Shown here: positions 34,172-42,217 of the stretch, one piece after another
Layout of the letters: each line of letters starts with the position of its first letter
Numbering within the stretch: the first letter of the stretch is position 1
Origin: Actinomycetota bacterium
GTDB taxonomy: Bacteria > Actinomycetota > CADDZG01 > WHSQ01
Length of the DNA stretch: 64,000 nucleotides
Direction: 5' to 3'
Assembly (NCBI GenBank): GCA_030446465.1
Contig: JAUJNI010000001.1
Span: 169,759 to 233,758 of the forward strand
Made by a program: the position numbers and the translations under genes
The notes under the pieces: model-generated
What the model saw: the letters and a program-made list of their open reading frames with translations, nothing else
Database searches by the model: none
What the model was told of the DNA's origin: nothing

Positions 34172-34927
34172 GTGATCTACAGGAAGTCGCCGGAGGAAGT
34201 GGCCGCGATGAAGCGCGCCGGCCGCATCCTCGTCGACACGCTCAACCGGCTCGAGGATGCGGTTCGTCCCGGCATCACCACGGGACAACTCGACGCCATC
34301 GCCGAAAGCGCCATCACCGCCGCGGGTGCGACTCCAAGCTTCAAGGGCTACAGGGGCTTTCCGGCGTCGATCTGCACCTCGCCCAACCACGTCATCGTTC
34401 ACGGCATCCCGGGCCCCCAGGTTCTCGAGGACGGGGACATCATCTCGGTGGATGTCGGCGTCTTCTACGAGGGCTGGCATGCCGATTCGGCGTGGACCTT
34501 CCCGGTCGGAGACATCGACCCGCAAGCGGCCGAGCTCCTGAAGGTCACGGAAGCGAGCCTCGACGCGGCGATTGCTCGCTGCAAGCCGGGTCTCCGCCTG
34601 GGTGACGTGGGCCACGCGGTCGAAGAGGTTGCGACCGCGGCCGGGTTCTCGGTGGTCCGCGAGTACGCCGGTCACGGGATCGGAAGACGGCTGCACGAGG
34701 AGCTGTGGGTCCCGAACTACGGTCCGCCCGGTCGGCGCGAGATCATGAGCGCGGGCATGACCATCGCCGTCGAGCCGATGGTCAACATGGGCGGATGGGA
34801 AACCAGGGTTCTCGATGACGGCTGGACCATCGTTACGGAGGACGGGTCCCTGTCCGCCCACTTCGAGCACACCGTCGCGATCACGCCCGACGGGTGCGAG
34901 ATCCTGACCCTTCGAGAGCCGCGCTAG
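34172..34927 (+). CDS. map: methionine aminopeptidase, type I
   Basis: Removes initiator methionine (251 aa). Metal ligands are visible in ISVDVGVFYEGWHADSAWTF (two Asp), GHGIGRRLHEEL (His), MTIAVEPMVNMG (Glu) and the final Glu in SAHFEHTVAITPDG. GTG 34172 behind AGGAG is chosen since the open frame from 34115 lies in adk. It is the last gene of the spc block before the accessory island. Confidence 0.95.
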   Translation: MIYRKSPEEVAAMKRAGRILVDTLNRLEDAVRPGITTGQLDAIAESAITAAGATPSFKGYRGFPASICTSPNHVIVHGIPGPQVLEDGDIISVDVGVFYEGWHADSAWTFPVGDIDPQAAELLKVTEASLDAAIARCKPGLRLGDVGHAVEEVATAAGFSVVREYAGHGIGRRLHEELWVPNYGPPGRREIMSAGMTIAVEPMVNMGGWETRVLDDGWTIVTEDGSLSAHFEHTVAITPDGCEILTLREPR

Positions 34928-35063
34928 GCAGCTCCAGCACCGAGTCCCTGGGTCGCTTTCCCGCACTACCAGGCCGTGGCATATTGCCGGCAATAGAATT
35001 GGCTTACATACGAACCGGACACCAGCAGGGCGGGCGTGGCCCCTAGTGGAGATGAGGTGAGTC

Positions 35064-35609
35064 GTGCTGAATTCCAAGGTAAGCAAGGCGCTGTGCGTCG
35101 TGGCGTGCGTGACATTTCTAACGAGCTGCGGTGGCGACGCAGTGGATCCGCAGACCTATGCGAAGGAAGTCTGCGACGCCACCACGAGCCTCCAAGACGA
35201 GGTGCAGGGCCAACTCGAGTCGTTCCAGGAAGAGTTGAACCCCGGTGCATCTCCCGAGGAAGTCAAGGGGCAGCTCATCGATTTCCTCGAGGAAGTGAAC
35301 GGAGTGTACGACTCGGCTGCCAGCGACATCGAAGAGGCAGGTGTGCCGGACGTCGAAGGGGGCGAAGAGTTCAGCACAGACCTGAATGAGCTCTTCCAAG
35401 ACGGGAGCAACGAGTTGGAGGACGCCGTCGACAAGGCGCAGGATCTTCCCACCGGGTCTCCCGAAGAGTTTCAGGCAGCAGCCCAGGAGCTTGGAACCGC
35501 TGTACAGAACGCGGGGAGTGAGCTGGGGTCCGATTTCGAGGACCTGGATCCTCCGGACGAGCTGAAGGAAGCCTTCGAGGAAGAGGGGTGCGGGGAAGGC
35601 TCCCCCTAG
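35064..35609 (+). CDS. predicted secreted lipoprotein, helical, acidic
   Basis: Hypothetical lipoprotein (181 aa). The signal peptide ends in the lipobox FLTSC, with Cys22 as the acylation site, followed by an acidic protein made mostly of helices rich in Glu/Asp/Gln (DVEGGEEFSTDLNELFQDGS). A second Cys is at 37. GTG 35064 behind AGATGAGG. No homologue recognised. Its 3' end (35554-35589) is duplicated exactly at 36404-36439 beyond the toxin-antitoxin module, suggesting that a DNA segment was inserted or rearranged at this end of the gene. TACATA near 35005 may be part of its promoter. Confidence 0.7.
   Translation: MLNSKVSKALCVVACVTFLTSCGGDAVDPQTYAKEVCDATTSLQDEVQGQLESFQEELNPGASPEEVKGQLIDFLEEVNGVYDSAASDIEEAGVPDVEGGEEFSTDLNELFQDGSNELEDAVDKAQDLPTGSPEEFQAAAQELGTAVQNAGSELGSDFEDLDPPDELKEAFEEEGCGEGSP
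35554..35589. repeat. 36-bp direct repeat, left copy
   Basis: Perfect 36-base match to 36404-36439, with weaker similarity for about 35 bases further (both run into GGAAGGCTCC). The left copy encodes DELKEAFEEEG of the lipoprotein. The two copies bracket the palindrome and the VapBC-type genes. Confidence 0.95.
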
Positions 35610-35625
35610 GGAACTGCTCCATCCG

Positions 35626-35672
35626 TTCTTTCTGAGGACGAACACTTCAGAGGTGGACGCGTTCAGAAAGAA
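35626..35672. repeat. palindromic repeat copy D (divergent)
   Basis: Arms TTCTTTCTGA (35626-35635) and TCAGAAAGAA (35663-35672) match those of copies A-C over 10 bp, but the 27-nt loop is different and contains a CACTTC/GAGGTG mini-hairpin. It lies between the lipoprotein gene and the toxin gene end. Confidence 0.8.
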
Positions 35673-35681
35673 GGAAAGGGC

Positions 35682-36104
35682 TCACAGGTCGGCTGGGAGC
35701 AAGGTGAAGCTGCCGCCGGCGAGTGGAGTGACGGGACGGAAGTCGCGCTCGTCGAAAGTGAGCAGCCGCCGAGTGCGATGCCGGTGGGCCAGAACGATGA
35801 CCGACAGGTCTGCCAGCCCCAAGTCGAGATCAAGGTAACGATCCTGAATCATGAGGGCGACCGAGTGCTCGTCGGGAGTGAGGGATTCGACAATGAAACG
35901 TCCCTCAGCAAGGTCCTGCATAAAGGCCCGTGAGGATTGCGCGCCGACTCGTCGACGCAGCAGGTAGTCGACCTCAGCCGTGACGGGTGCAGGAACGATG
36001 AGCTCACCAGGCTCGTTCTCGACGAGGTCCTTGATCGGTTCGAGGCGGCTATCTCGAACGTCGGCCAGTGTTACGAGAGGAGCGGCGTCGATGATGAGGG
36101 TCAG
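35682..36104 (-). CDS. vapC: PIN-domain toxin (VapC-like), CTG start
   Basis: Predicted PIN-domain ribonuclease. The full domain reads from LTLIIDAAPLVTLADV through PAPVTAEVDYLL, LDLGLADLSVIVLAHR and LLTFDERDF; the acidic residues D6, E44, D99 and D118 are all present. No ATG, GTG or TTG exists in this frame before codon 62 (ATG at 35921), which would cut off half of the domain. CTG at 36104 overlaps the antitoxin stop as CTGA, exactly where ATGA is usual. Either CTG is used or the start has mutated and the toxin is silenced. Confidence 0.65.
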   Translation of the reverse strand: MTLIIDAAPLVTLADVRDSRLEPIKDLVENEPGELIVPAPVTAEVDYLLRRRVGAQSSRAFMQDLAEGRFIVESLTPDEHSVALMIQDRYLDLDLGLADLSVIVLAHRHRTRRLLTFDERDFRPVTPLAGGSFTLLPADL

Positions 36105-36328
36105 GTGCCGAACCCTTCGAGGAGCTCCTCCTCGGATATGTCGGCTGCCGAGCGACCGTCGCCCTCGCCGGAGGCTGTCAGAGCGAACCGCCTATCGGGA
36201 CGTCGCGCGGTCTCATAGGCGTCAAGCGCGTCCCGGATAATGTCCGCCTGACTACGCCCCTCACGCTCGGAGAGCTTCCGCAAGCGCTCTACGTGCGTCT
36301 CATTGAGATAGACACTGGTTTTCTTCAT
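36101..36328 (-). CDS. ribbon-helix-helix antitoxin (VapB-like)
   Basis: Small DNA-binding antitoxin (75 aa). The N-terminus KKTSVYLNETHVERLRKLSE, then REGRSQADIIRDALDAYE, is a CopG/Arc-type ribbon-helix-helix. The C-terminal acidic part (SAADISEEELLEGFGT) is the likely toxin-binding segment. It precedes the PIN gene with a 4-nt overlap, the normal order, and would autoregulate the operon. Confidence 0.8.
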   Translation of the reverse strand: MKKTSVYLNETHVERLRKLSEREGRSQADIIRDALDAYETARRPDRRFALTASGEGDGRSAADISEEELLEGFGT

Positions 36329-36403
36329 TTCAGTAGGGTACTACGTAGGGCATAGTCCAGCGGCGGGCTGCTGGTCGGCGTGCACCGTTCAGAGGCGACC
36401 CTG

Positions 36404-36439
36404 CGGACGAGCTGAAGGAAGCCTTCGAGGAAGAGGGGT
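36404..36439. repeat. 36-bp direct repeat, right copy
   Basis: Identical to 35554-35589; here the same reading frame ends directly in TAG (DELKEAFEEEG then stop). It lies between the antitoxin start and the end of the cyclic-nucleotide-binding gene, in non-coding DNA. Confidence 0.95.
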
Positions 36440-36453
36440 AGCGAGGAAGGCTC

Positions 36454-37461
36454 CTAGGGGAGACTTCCTCCGTCGCTCTCGCGGCGATGACCCAGGCTGA
36501 TCTGCAGAAGGGCGGCTTTGTCGACCTTTTCCTCGGTAATCACTGCGACGCGACAGTTGGTTGCGGCGCGCAGCGTCGACGTTCGGTGGCCCCCCTCGAG
36601 AAGCGCTCGTTCTCCAAGGAGGGCCCCGGGTCCCACCTCCGCAATGGGCTCTCCGTCGACTTCGACGGAGAGCACGCCGTCCAGGACCAAGAACAGCGCG
36701 TCACCTGGGGTCCCCTGCTGGACGAGCGTTTCCCCGGCGTCGACATCGCGGCGACCCAGCGCAGATCCCTGCCGCATAACTGATCTGGAGACCTCGCGTT
36801 CAAGAGCGGTTTCCGCCGCCGTTACCACGGCGGGAGAGTCCTCGTCCCCCCACGGAGTCTTGGTCCCGAAGGCGCCCTGATACCAAGTCTGAAAATCCAC
36901 CAGTCCAGTCTTTTGAACGAGGTTTCCCTTGTCGTCGTAGATCCAGTGACGAGGAAACGAGCTCGCCCCGGGGACCTCTAGTTTCGATCGACCGTCCGCA
37001 TGCAGGGTAAGCGCGAGAGTGGTCCAAGCCACTGGCGGGGTTAGCTGTACGAAAGGCTTGCGAGAGACCCTTCTGGGCGCGGGCAGACTGGTGCGTCCAC
37101 CCGAGGTTTGTACGAAGCGGACTCTGTCACCAAAGACCGCCGGGTCGGGCCGGCGATCCGGAAATGGAACTGTGTGAAACAGCAAATCCCGGCCGATCAA
37201 GCTCACCCTTGTCTTCCCGATGCGGCCGCCCCCGCCCTGGCCGTATCGAACGATGCGGTCGTTTTCCACATCGATCCACGCGCGGAGCTCGTTCAACAAA
37301 CGAAACCGCTCGGGTGGAAGCGCCTTGACGTCTTCGAGCGAGTCGGGGGGAGGTTCGTCGTAATGCGTTAGACCCATCTCAAAGGGCAGCTTCGGGAGCC
37401 CCTCGATCGCTTCGGAGGGGATCCACGAGACGGAGGTCACGCTGGAAGTTATTCGGGCCAC
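36454..37461 (-). CDS. cyclic-nucleotide-binding domain protein
   Basis: A 335-residue protein with a C-terminal cNMP-binding domain at about 240-325 (GDALFLVLDGVLSVEVDGEP, then GPGALLGERALLEGGHRTST). The phosphate-binding cassette reads GERALLEGGHRTSTL, with the Glu and Arg in place. The N-terminal 230 residues are not recognised; there is no DNA-binding helix-turn-helix, so it is not a Crp-type activator. The start overlaps the end of the upstream cyclase gene by 13 nt, so the two are translationally coupled and probably work together. Confidence 0.75.
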   Translation of the reverse strand: MARITSSVTSVSWIPSEAIEGLPKLPFEMGLTHYDEPPPDSLEDVKALPPERFRLLNELRAWIDVENDRIVRYGQGGGGRIGKTRVSLIGRDLLFHTVPFPDRRPDPAVFGDRVRFVQTSGGRTSLPAPRRVSRKPFVQLTPPVAWTTLALTLHADGRSKLEVPGASSFPRHWIYDDKGNLVQKTGLVDFQTWYQGAFGTKTPWGDEDSPAVVTAAETALEREVSRSVMRQGSALGRRDVDAGETLVQQGTPGDALFLVLDGVLSVEVDGEPIAEVGPGALLGERALLEGGHRTSTLRAATNCRVAVITEEKVDKAALLQISLGHRRESDGGSLP

Positions 37462-40172
37462 TTGCGCGTCCCTAGTGCAAAATCTACGGCCTGATCCATC
37501 TCCATGTTCTTACCGTCGTTCCACGCGGAGTCGAAAGCCGCGTCCGTCACGCGGGACCGTATCTCGTTCAAGTGTTTCTCATAAGCGTCGCTTTCGAGAG
37601 GTGGGCGTGGTGCGCCGACGGCTTCTCGTAGCCCTTCCGCGACACCAAAGAGCGTCGCCGCGCTGATCGTCTTGTCCTGCTCGGTGTGGACGACGGCAAG
37701 TTCCTCGAACGCGTCTGGGATGTCCCACTTGGCGCCGAGATCACGCCACAGCAACAAGCTCTCCTCCAGCAGGCGCTGCGCCTCGGAGATGTTGCCCTTC
37801 TCTCGCATGCTTGCGCCAACATTCATGAGCAGGCGAGCGATGCCCGTCTTGTCATCGATCGATCGAGCGATGGCCAGAGCTTCTTGGAAGCGGTCGATGG
37901 ACTCGTCCAAGCGTCCTTCGACCTGCGCGAGATACCCGAGGTTGTTCAGCGTCATGTGGATTCCGACAGGCTTCTCCAGCTTTCGCCAGTAGGACAGGCT
38001 CGATTCCCACAGCGAGCGGGCGGAAGCGATGTCGCCCTCATCGCTGTGTATGTTCCCCAGATCCTTCAGAGCCGCCGCGAGCCCACCTTCGTCTCCACCT
38101 TTTCGCTGCAGCGCGAGACATTCCTCGAGGAGGGCCTTTGCCTGGTCGTAGGCGCCCCTGGCTCGGGCGAGATTCGCGGCCGCCCTCAATAGGTTGGCTC
38201 GCAGCAGCGTCGCCTGTCCCGTGCTTCGGCCGAGCGCAGACTCGACCCACCGTCGCCCCTCGTTAGCGTGCCCGCGAAAAGCCCAAAACGCGCCCAGGGC
38301 GCCAGTTAGCCGCAGCTGGATCTCGGGATCCGGTTGCTCGTGAGCCCATCCCAAAGCCGTGCGCATGTTGTCGAGCTCGCGCTCTACCAAGCCCAGCCAT
38401 TCGATTTGGTCGGCCGCCCGAAAGTGACCGCGAGCCTCTTCGGCCAGGCTGAGATAGAAGCAGGCGTGGCGTCGCTGTGTCTCCTCTAGCTCTCCGGCTC
38501 CAACCAGAACCTCGGATGCGTACTCGCGAATGGTTTCCAGCATCCTGAAGCGCGGCTCTCGTTCGAGTGCTCCCAATCGGCGCAGCAGGCTCTTGGCGAG
38601 CAACGATTCCACTCCCTCGAGGGCGTCCATGTCGTCCACATCCGCCACGGCCGCGGCGGCATCCAGCGAGAATCCGCCCGCGCAGACCGACAGGCGTCTG
38701 AACAGCGTCTGCTCCTGTGCGTCGAGCAGGTCGTAGTCCCAATCTATGAGCGCTCTCAGGGTTTGCTGCCGGGCAGGAAGATCTTGAGCCCCTCCCTTCA
38801 GGAGGTCGAACCGCCTGCTCAGCCGATCGCGCAGCACGCCTAGAGGCAGCAGTCTTACCCGCACCGCCGCCAGCTCGATTGCGAGCGGCAGCCCATCGAG
38901 GTGTCGGCAGATCTCTGCCACGATGCGAGCGTCCCCGGGGCCGAGGTAGAAGTCGAACGAGGCGGCGCGGGCTCGTTCGGCGAACAAAGCGATCGCTTCG
39001 TAATGGCTAAGATCGGCGTCTTTCGGCAGACGCTCGAGGTCGGGAACTCCCATCGGCGGTATCGGGAACTCCTGCTCCCCGCGTAGCCTGAGAGACGCTC
39101 GACTGGTCACGATCACGACAAGGTCGGGGCACGCATTCAGGAGTTCCCCTATCGCGGGCGCCGCTTGCAGGACCCGTTCGAAGCTATCGAGAATGAGGAG
39201 CAGGTGGCGGTCACGAAGGAACTGCGTCAGGCTCTCCAATGTCGTGGCGCCGGGATTCTCGTGGATCTCGAGGGTCCTTGTGATCGTGGCGAGCACGAGG
39301 TTGTGATCGTCGAGCGGCGAAAGGTCCACCAGGTGCACGCCGTCTTCAAAACTGTCCAAGACTTCTCGCCCGACCTCAATTGCGAGGCGGCTCTTTCCCG
39401 ACCCGCCCGCCCCGGTGAGGGTGAGAAGCCGAGCTGAACCAAGCAGATCCTTTACCTCTGCTATCTCTTGTTCCCGGCCCACGAACTTGGTGAGGAGAAG
39501 GGGCAGGTTATGAGGTTTGACCTCTCGGACCTGAAGTGGCGGAAAGTCGGATTGAAGGACATCGCTGGACAATTGATAGACGTCCTCGCGCTCTTCGAAG
39601 TCCTTTAGCGAGTAGGCGCCGAGATGGCGGGCCCGGCAATCCTCGGGCAGGTAGTCCTTCACCAGCTGGTACGTCGCTTGAGACATTAGGGTTTGGCCTC
39701 CCCAGGCCAGCGCGCGGATACGGGCGGTGCGGCTGAGGGCTGAGCCGTAGTAGTTGCCGTCTCGGATCTCGGCCTCACCCGTGTGCACGGCGGCCCGCAC
39801 TCGCACGGGAACCCCCTCCGGCCAGTGCTCCTCGGCCAGCGCCACCTGCAGAGCCAGCACTGCGGCGACTGCGTCGGTGGCTCGCTCGAAGGCCGCGAAG
39901 ACGCTGTCTCCTTCGCCCTGATCTTTCGGAAGGACTCCCCGGTAGCGCTCGATGCAGCGATGAATGAGTTGGCGATGCCGGGTGACCGCCTCGAGCATCG
40001 CCTCCGGATTCGACCGCCACATCCGGGTAGAGCCTTCGATGTCGGTCAGCAGGAACGAGACCGTTCCAGTCGGCAGCCGCTCCGACCCGGGCCGGGGGCC
40101 GTCATCGGCCTGTTGACCTGTCTGAGCTACTTTTTCAGTCGCCATCGGTCCTATGAAGCGTGAACGCATCAC
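37449..40172 (-). CDS. class III nucleotide cyclase domain / AAA-type ATPase / TPR protein
   Basis: Large signalling protein (907 aa). A class III cyclase homology domain at about 35-190 begins VSFLLTDIEGSTRMW (metal Asp44), has DQGEGDSVFAAF (Gln85, Asp89) and GSALSRTARIRALAWGGQTL. The usual transition-state Asn is Ser147, while Arg151 is kept, so activity is uncertain. An NB-ARC/STAND-type ATPase follows (Walker A TGAGGSGKSRLA near 250, Walker B LLLILDSFE). TPR repeats fill about 600-860 (LGNIHSDEGDIASARSLWE). Relatives in mycobacteria often end in a LuxR helix-turn-helix; this one does not. ATG 40145 is an alternative start. Confidence 0.82.
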   Translation of the reverse strand: MMRSRFIGPMATEKVAQTGQQADDGPRPGSERLPTGTVSFLLTDIEGSTRMWRSNPEAMLEAVTRHRQLIHRCIERYRGVLPKDQGEGDSVFAAFERATDAVAAVLALQVALAEEHWPEGVPVRVRAAVHTGEAEIRDGNYYGSALSRTARIRALAWGGQTLMSQATYQLVKDYLPEDCRARHLGAYSLKDFEEREDVYQLSSDVLQSDFPPLQVREVKPHNLPLLLTKFVGREQEIAEVKDLLGSARLLTLTGAGGSGKSRLAIEVGREVLDSFEDGVHLVDLSPLDDHNLVLATITRTLEIHENPGATTLESLTQFLRDRHLLLILDSFERVLQAAPAIGELLNACPDLVVIVTSRASLRLRGEQEFPIPPMGVPDLERLPKDADLSHYEAIALFAERARAASFDFYLGPGDARIVAEICRHLDGLPLAIELAAVRVRLLPLGVLRDRLSRRFDLLKGGAQDLPARQQTLRALIDWDYDLLDAQEQTLFRRLSVCAGGFSLDAAAAVADVDDMDALEGVESLLAKSLLRRLGALEREPRFRMLETIREYASEVLVGAGELEETQRRHACFYLSLAEEARGHFRAADQIEWLGLVERELDNMRTALGWAHEQPDPEIQLRLTGALGAFWAFRGHANEGRRWVESALGRSTGQATLLRANLLRAAANLARARGAYDQAKALLEECLALQRKGGDEGGLAAALKDLGNIHSDEGDIASARSLWESSLSYWRKLEKPVGIHMTLNNLGYLAQVEGRLDESIDRFQEALAIARSIDDKTGIARLLMNVGASMREKGNISEAQRLLEESLLLWRDLGAKWDIPDAFEELAVVHTEQDKTISAATLFGVAEGLREAVGAPRPPLESDAYEKHLNEIRSRVTDAAFDSAWNDGKNMEMDQAVDFALGTRKWPE

Positions 40173-40476
40173 CCAGCGTCAAGAGAATATGGCACGGGCG
40201 GCCGTTTCCGCCGCTCGCGGCCGGTCTGGCGAGGGCCCCTTGCATCGGTTCGAGAGTCGCTCGACCAGGCAACACCGTTGTCCTATGCCAAGTCGCCTGT
40301 GTTTGCCCTACTCGCCTCTCAGGGCGCCGGGGGGTGCTTTTCGTGATAGAGGCGCCGGAAGAGCTGGGGGCCTTCGACCAAACAAGAAGCGAGTCCGCAC
40401 GGCCCAGCCCGGCCTCCTGCGTTGCAGGGAAGGAACCCATTTGTCTCGGTGCCCGTTCCGCTAGGATCACGGCATT
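40173..40476. other. divergent intergenic region
   Basis: 304 bp between the leftward cyclase gene and the rightward nagZ. It is GC-rich, with no gene and no strong promoter for the cyclase gene that I can identify. At the right end TAGGAT (40462-40467) lies about 9 nt before the nagZ GTG, which would give an almost leaderless nagZ transcript. Confidence 0.4.
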
Positions 40477-41676
40477 GTGACCAGGAGCAGGGCGGGCTCG
40501 GCCTATTGGACTGATCTCGCGGTCGCTTCTGCCCTCGCGATGATTCTGGCCGCGGCAATCCTGCTGAGTCCGAGCGCCGAGGCGCCCGCCTTCGGCGCGG
40601 CTTCGGGGGAGGCGGCGACTGACAGACCGGAGCCGACTGAAGCCCAGACGGCGCAGACGACTCCAACGTGCAATCCGCTCAGCCTCAGGGAGCGGGCGGC
40701 TCAGACGGTGTTGACCGGAATACCTGGCACCAGGATGACGGACACGACCAGGACACTGGTGGCGCGCCATGCGGGTTCGGTAGTGCTCTCTGGCGAGAAC
40801 ATCGAGGGGCGGCGACAGGTGCGACGCTTGATCGGGGGAATGCGCCGCCATGCCCGAGCCCGTCTACTCGTGGCGGTCGACGAGGAGGGCGGTCGTGTCT
40901 CGCGGCTCGGAAGCGAGGGGCTCGTCACCTACCTGCCTTCCGCTCGCCGTCTCGCCAGAACCCGGAGCGCTGCGGAGGTGCGCCGTCTGGGCGCTCGTCT
41001 CGGGAGACAGATGAGCGATCTCGGGTTTGACTGGAACTTCGCCCCGGTGCTCGATGTCACGGACGCGCCCGACTACACGGTGATAGGCGATCGCTCTTAC
41101 AGCGATGACCCCGACAGGGCGGCGCGCTATGGATTGGCGTTCGCGAGGGGGCTGAGGTCGGGGGGCATCCTGACCACCGGCAAGCACTTTCCCGGCCACG
41201 GTCGGACGGCGGTGGACTCGCACGAGAGGTTGCCCACCGTACGGACGTCGTTACGCAGACTGTGGCGACGAGATCTCGAGCCATACCGGGTTGCGCTGCC
41301 GGCTCTCGACACCGTCATGAGCGCGCACGTCCGCTACACCGCGCTCGACGAGAAGCATCCGGCGAGCCTGTCGCGCCCGGCTAGCAGGCTCTTGCGGCAA
41401 AGGATCGGCTTCGGGCGACTGCTCATCACCGATGCTCTGGACATGGGTGCGATCACAAACCGAATGAGTATCGTCACGGCGGCCAAGAAGGCCATCTCGA
41501 GAGGGGCGGACGTCGCTCTGGTCAAGGTCTGGAGCCAAGCGGACGATGCGACCAGTCGCCTGGCCGGCGCCGTCAGGAGTGGGCGCCTGAGTCGCTCCCG
41601 CCTCGACCATGCCGCCGGCCGGGTTTTGCGGGCGAAAGGGTACGGCCGGGAGAAGATCGCCTGCCTGTTGGGCTAA
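40477..41676 (+). CDS. nagZ: beta-N-acetylhexosaminidase (glycoside hydrolase family 3)
   Basis: NagZ-type enzyme (399 aa) releasing N-acetylglucosamine from muropeptides or other glycans. An N-terminal hydrophobic segment at about 13-32 (DLAVASALAMILAAAILLSP) suggests export or anchoring. GH3 marks: LLVAVDEEGGRVSRLG, DWNFAPVLDV, the catalytic-loop motif GKHFPGHGRTAVDSH and the nucleophile region LLITDALDMGAI (Asp in DALDMG). GTG 40477. It shares the island with signalling and toxin genes but could equally belong to core wall recycling with dacB. Confidence 0.88.
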   Translation: MTRSRAGSAYWTDLAVASALAMILAAAILLSPSAEAPAFGAASGEAATDRPEPTEAQTAQTTPTCNPLSLRERAAQTVLTGIPGTRMTDTTRTLVARHAGSVVLSGENIEGRRQVRRLIGGMRRHARARLLVAVDEEGGRVSRLGSEGLVTYLPSARRLARTRSAAEVRRLGARLGRQMSDLGFDWNFAPVLDVTDAPDYTVIGDRSYSDDPDRAARYGLAFARGLRSGGILTTGKHFPGHGRTAVDSHERLPTVRTSLRRLWRRDLEPYRVALPALDTVMSAHVRYTALDEKHPASLSRPASRLLRQRIGFGRLLITDALDMGAITNRMSIVTAAKKAISRGADVALVKVWSQADDATSRLAGAVRSGRLSRSRLDHAAGRVLRAKGYGREKIACLLG

Positions 41677-41749
41677 TCACAGTCCGAGAGGCGTTAGGCC
41701 AGGGACAAGCCTTCTGCTATTCTTGTCGGCTGTTCGCCTCACTGTGTGC

Positions 41750-41773
41750 GCGCCCCTGGACGGGGGCGCTTTT
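41750..41773 (+). terminator. terminator-like hairpin before infA
   Basis: The stem GCGCCCC (41750-41756) with GGGGCGC (41763-41769), loop TGGACG, is followed by TTTT. It is 52 nt before the infA start codon, like the rplJ leader hairpin. It could be an attenuator of the infA-rplQ run or simply the end of nagZ transcription. A TATTCT at 41719-41724 may be a -10 element, with a poor -35. Confidence 0.5.
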
Positions 41774-41824
41774 CATGGGGTCAACAGGCCAACCCGACTA
41801 GCGATCCAGCGAGGAACTTAGCGC

Positions 41825-42067
41825 GTGGCCAAGAACAAGGAGAAGGGCGCCCAGAAAGAGGAGGGCATCCAGGTGGAGGGGTCGGTCCTGGAGACCCTGC
41901 CCAACGCCATGTTCAAGGTCAAGCTCGACAACGGTCACGAGGTCCTCGCCCATATCTCGGGAAAGATGCGGATGAACTACATCCGGATCCTGCCCGGAGA
42001 CAAGGTCCTGGTCGAGCTGAGCCCGTACGACCTCACCAGGGGCCGAGTGGTCTACCGCTACAAGTAG
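41825..42067 (+). CDS. infA: translation initiation factor IF-1
   Basis: IF-1 (80 aa), an OB-fold protein covering the ribosomal A site during initiation. Signature: [20 protein letters not shown] and [23 protein letters not shown] start. The N-terminus has a short Lys/Glu extension compared with E. coli. First gene after the accessory island, normally directly after map. Confidence 0.96.
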   Translation: MAKNKEKGAQKEEGIQVEGSVLETLPNAMFKVKLDNGHEVLAHISGKMRMNYIRILPGDKVLVELSPYDLTRGRVVYRYK

Positions 42068-42088
42068 GCAGGAGGAGCAAGCGCCTAA

Positions 42089-42202
42089 GTGAAGGTTCGT
42101 CCAAGCGTCAAGAAGATGTGCGACAAGTGCAAGGTCATCCGCCGCCGCGGGCGCGTGATGGTCATATGCACCAACCCGCGACACAAGCAGCGTCAAGGCT
42201 AA
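42089..42202 (+). CDS. rpmJ: 50S ribosomal protein L36
   Basis: A 37-residue protein, [20 protein letters not shown], then [17 protein letters not shown], with the zinc-binding C11, C14, C27 and H32 of the zinc-type L36. GTG 42089 lies behind GGAGGAG. It sits between infA and rpsM, the standard place. Confidence 0.95.
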   Translation: MKVRPSVKKMCDKCKVIRRRGRVMVICTNPRHKQRQG

Positions 42203-42217
42203 GGGGGACGGCAGACG

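Noticed and set aside
40230..40275. tRNA-like GGTTCGAGAGTC
   Set aside because: No cloverleaf can be built around it.
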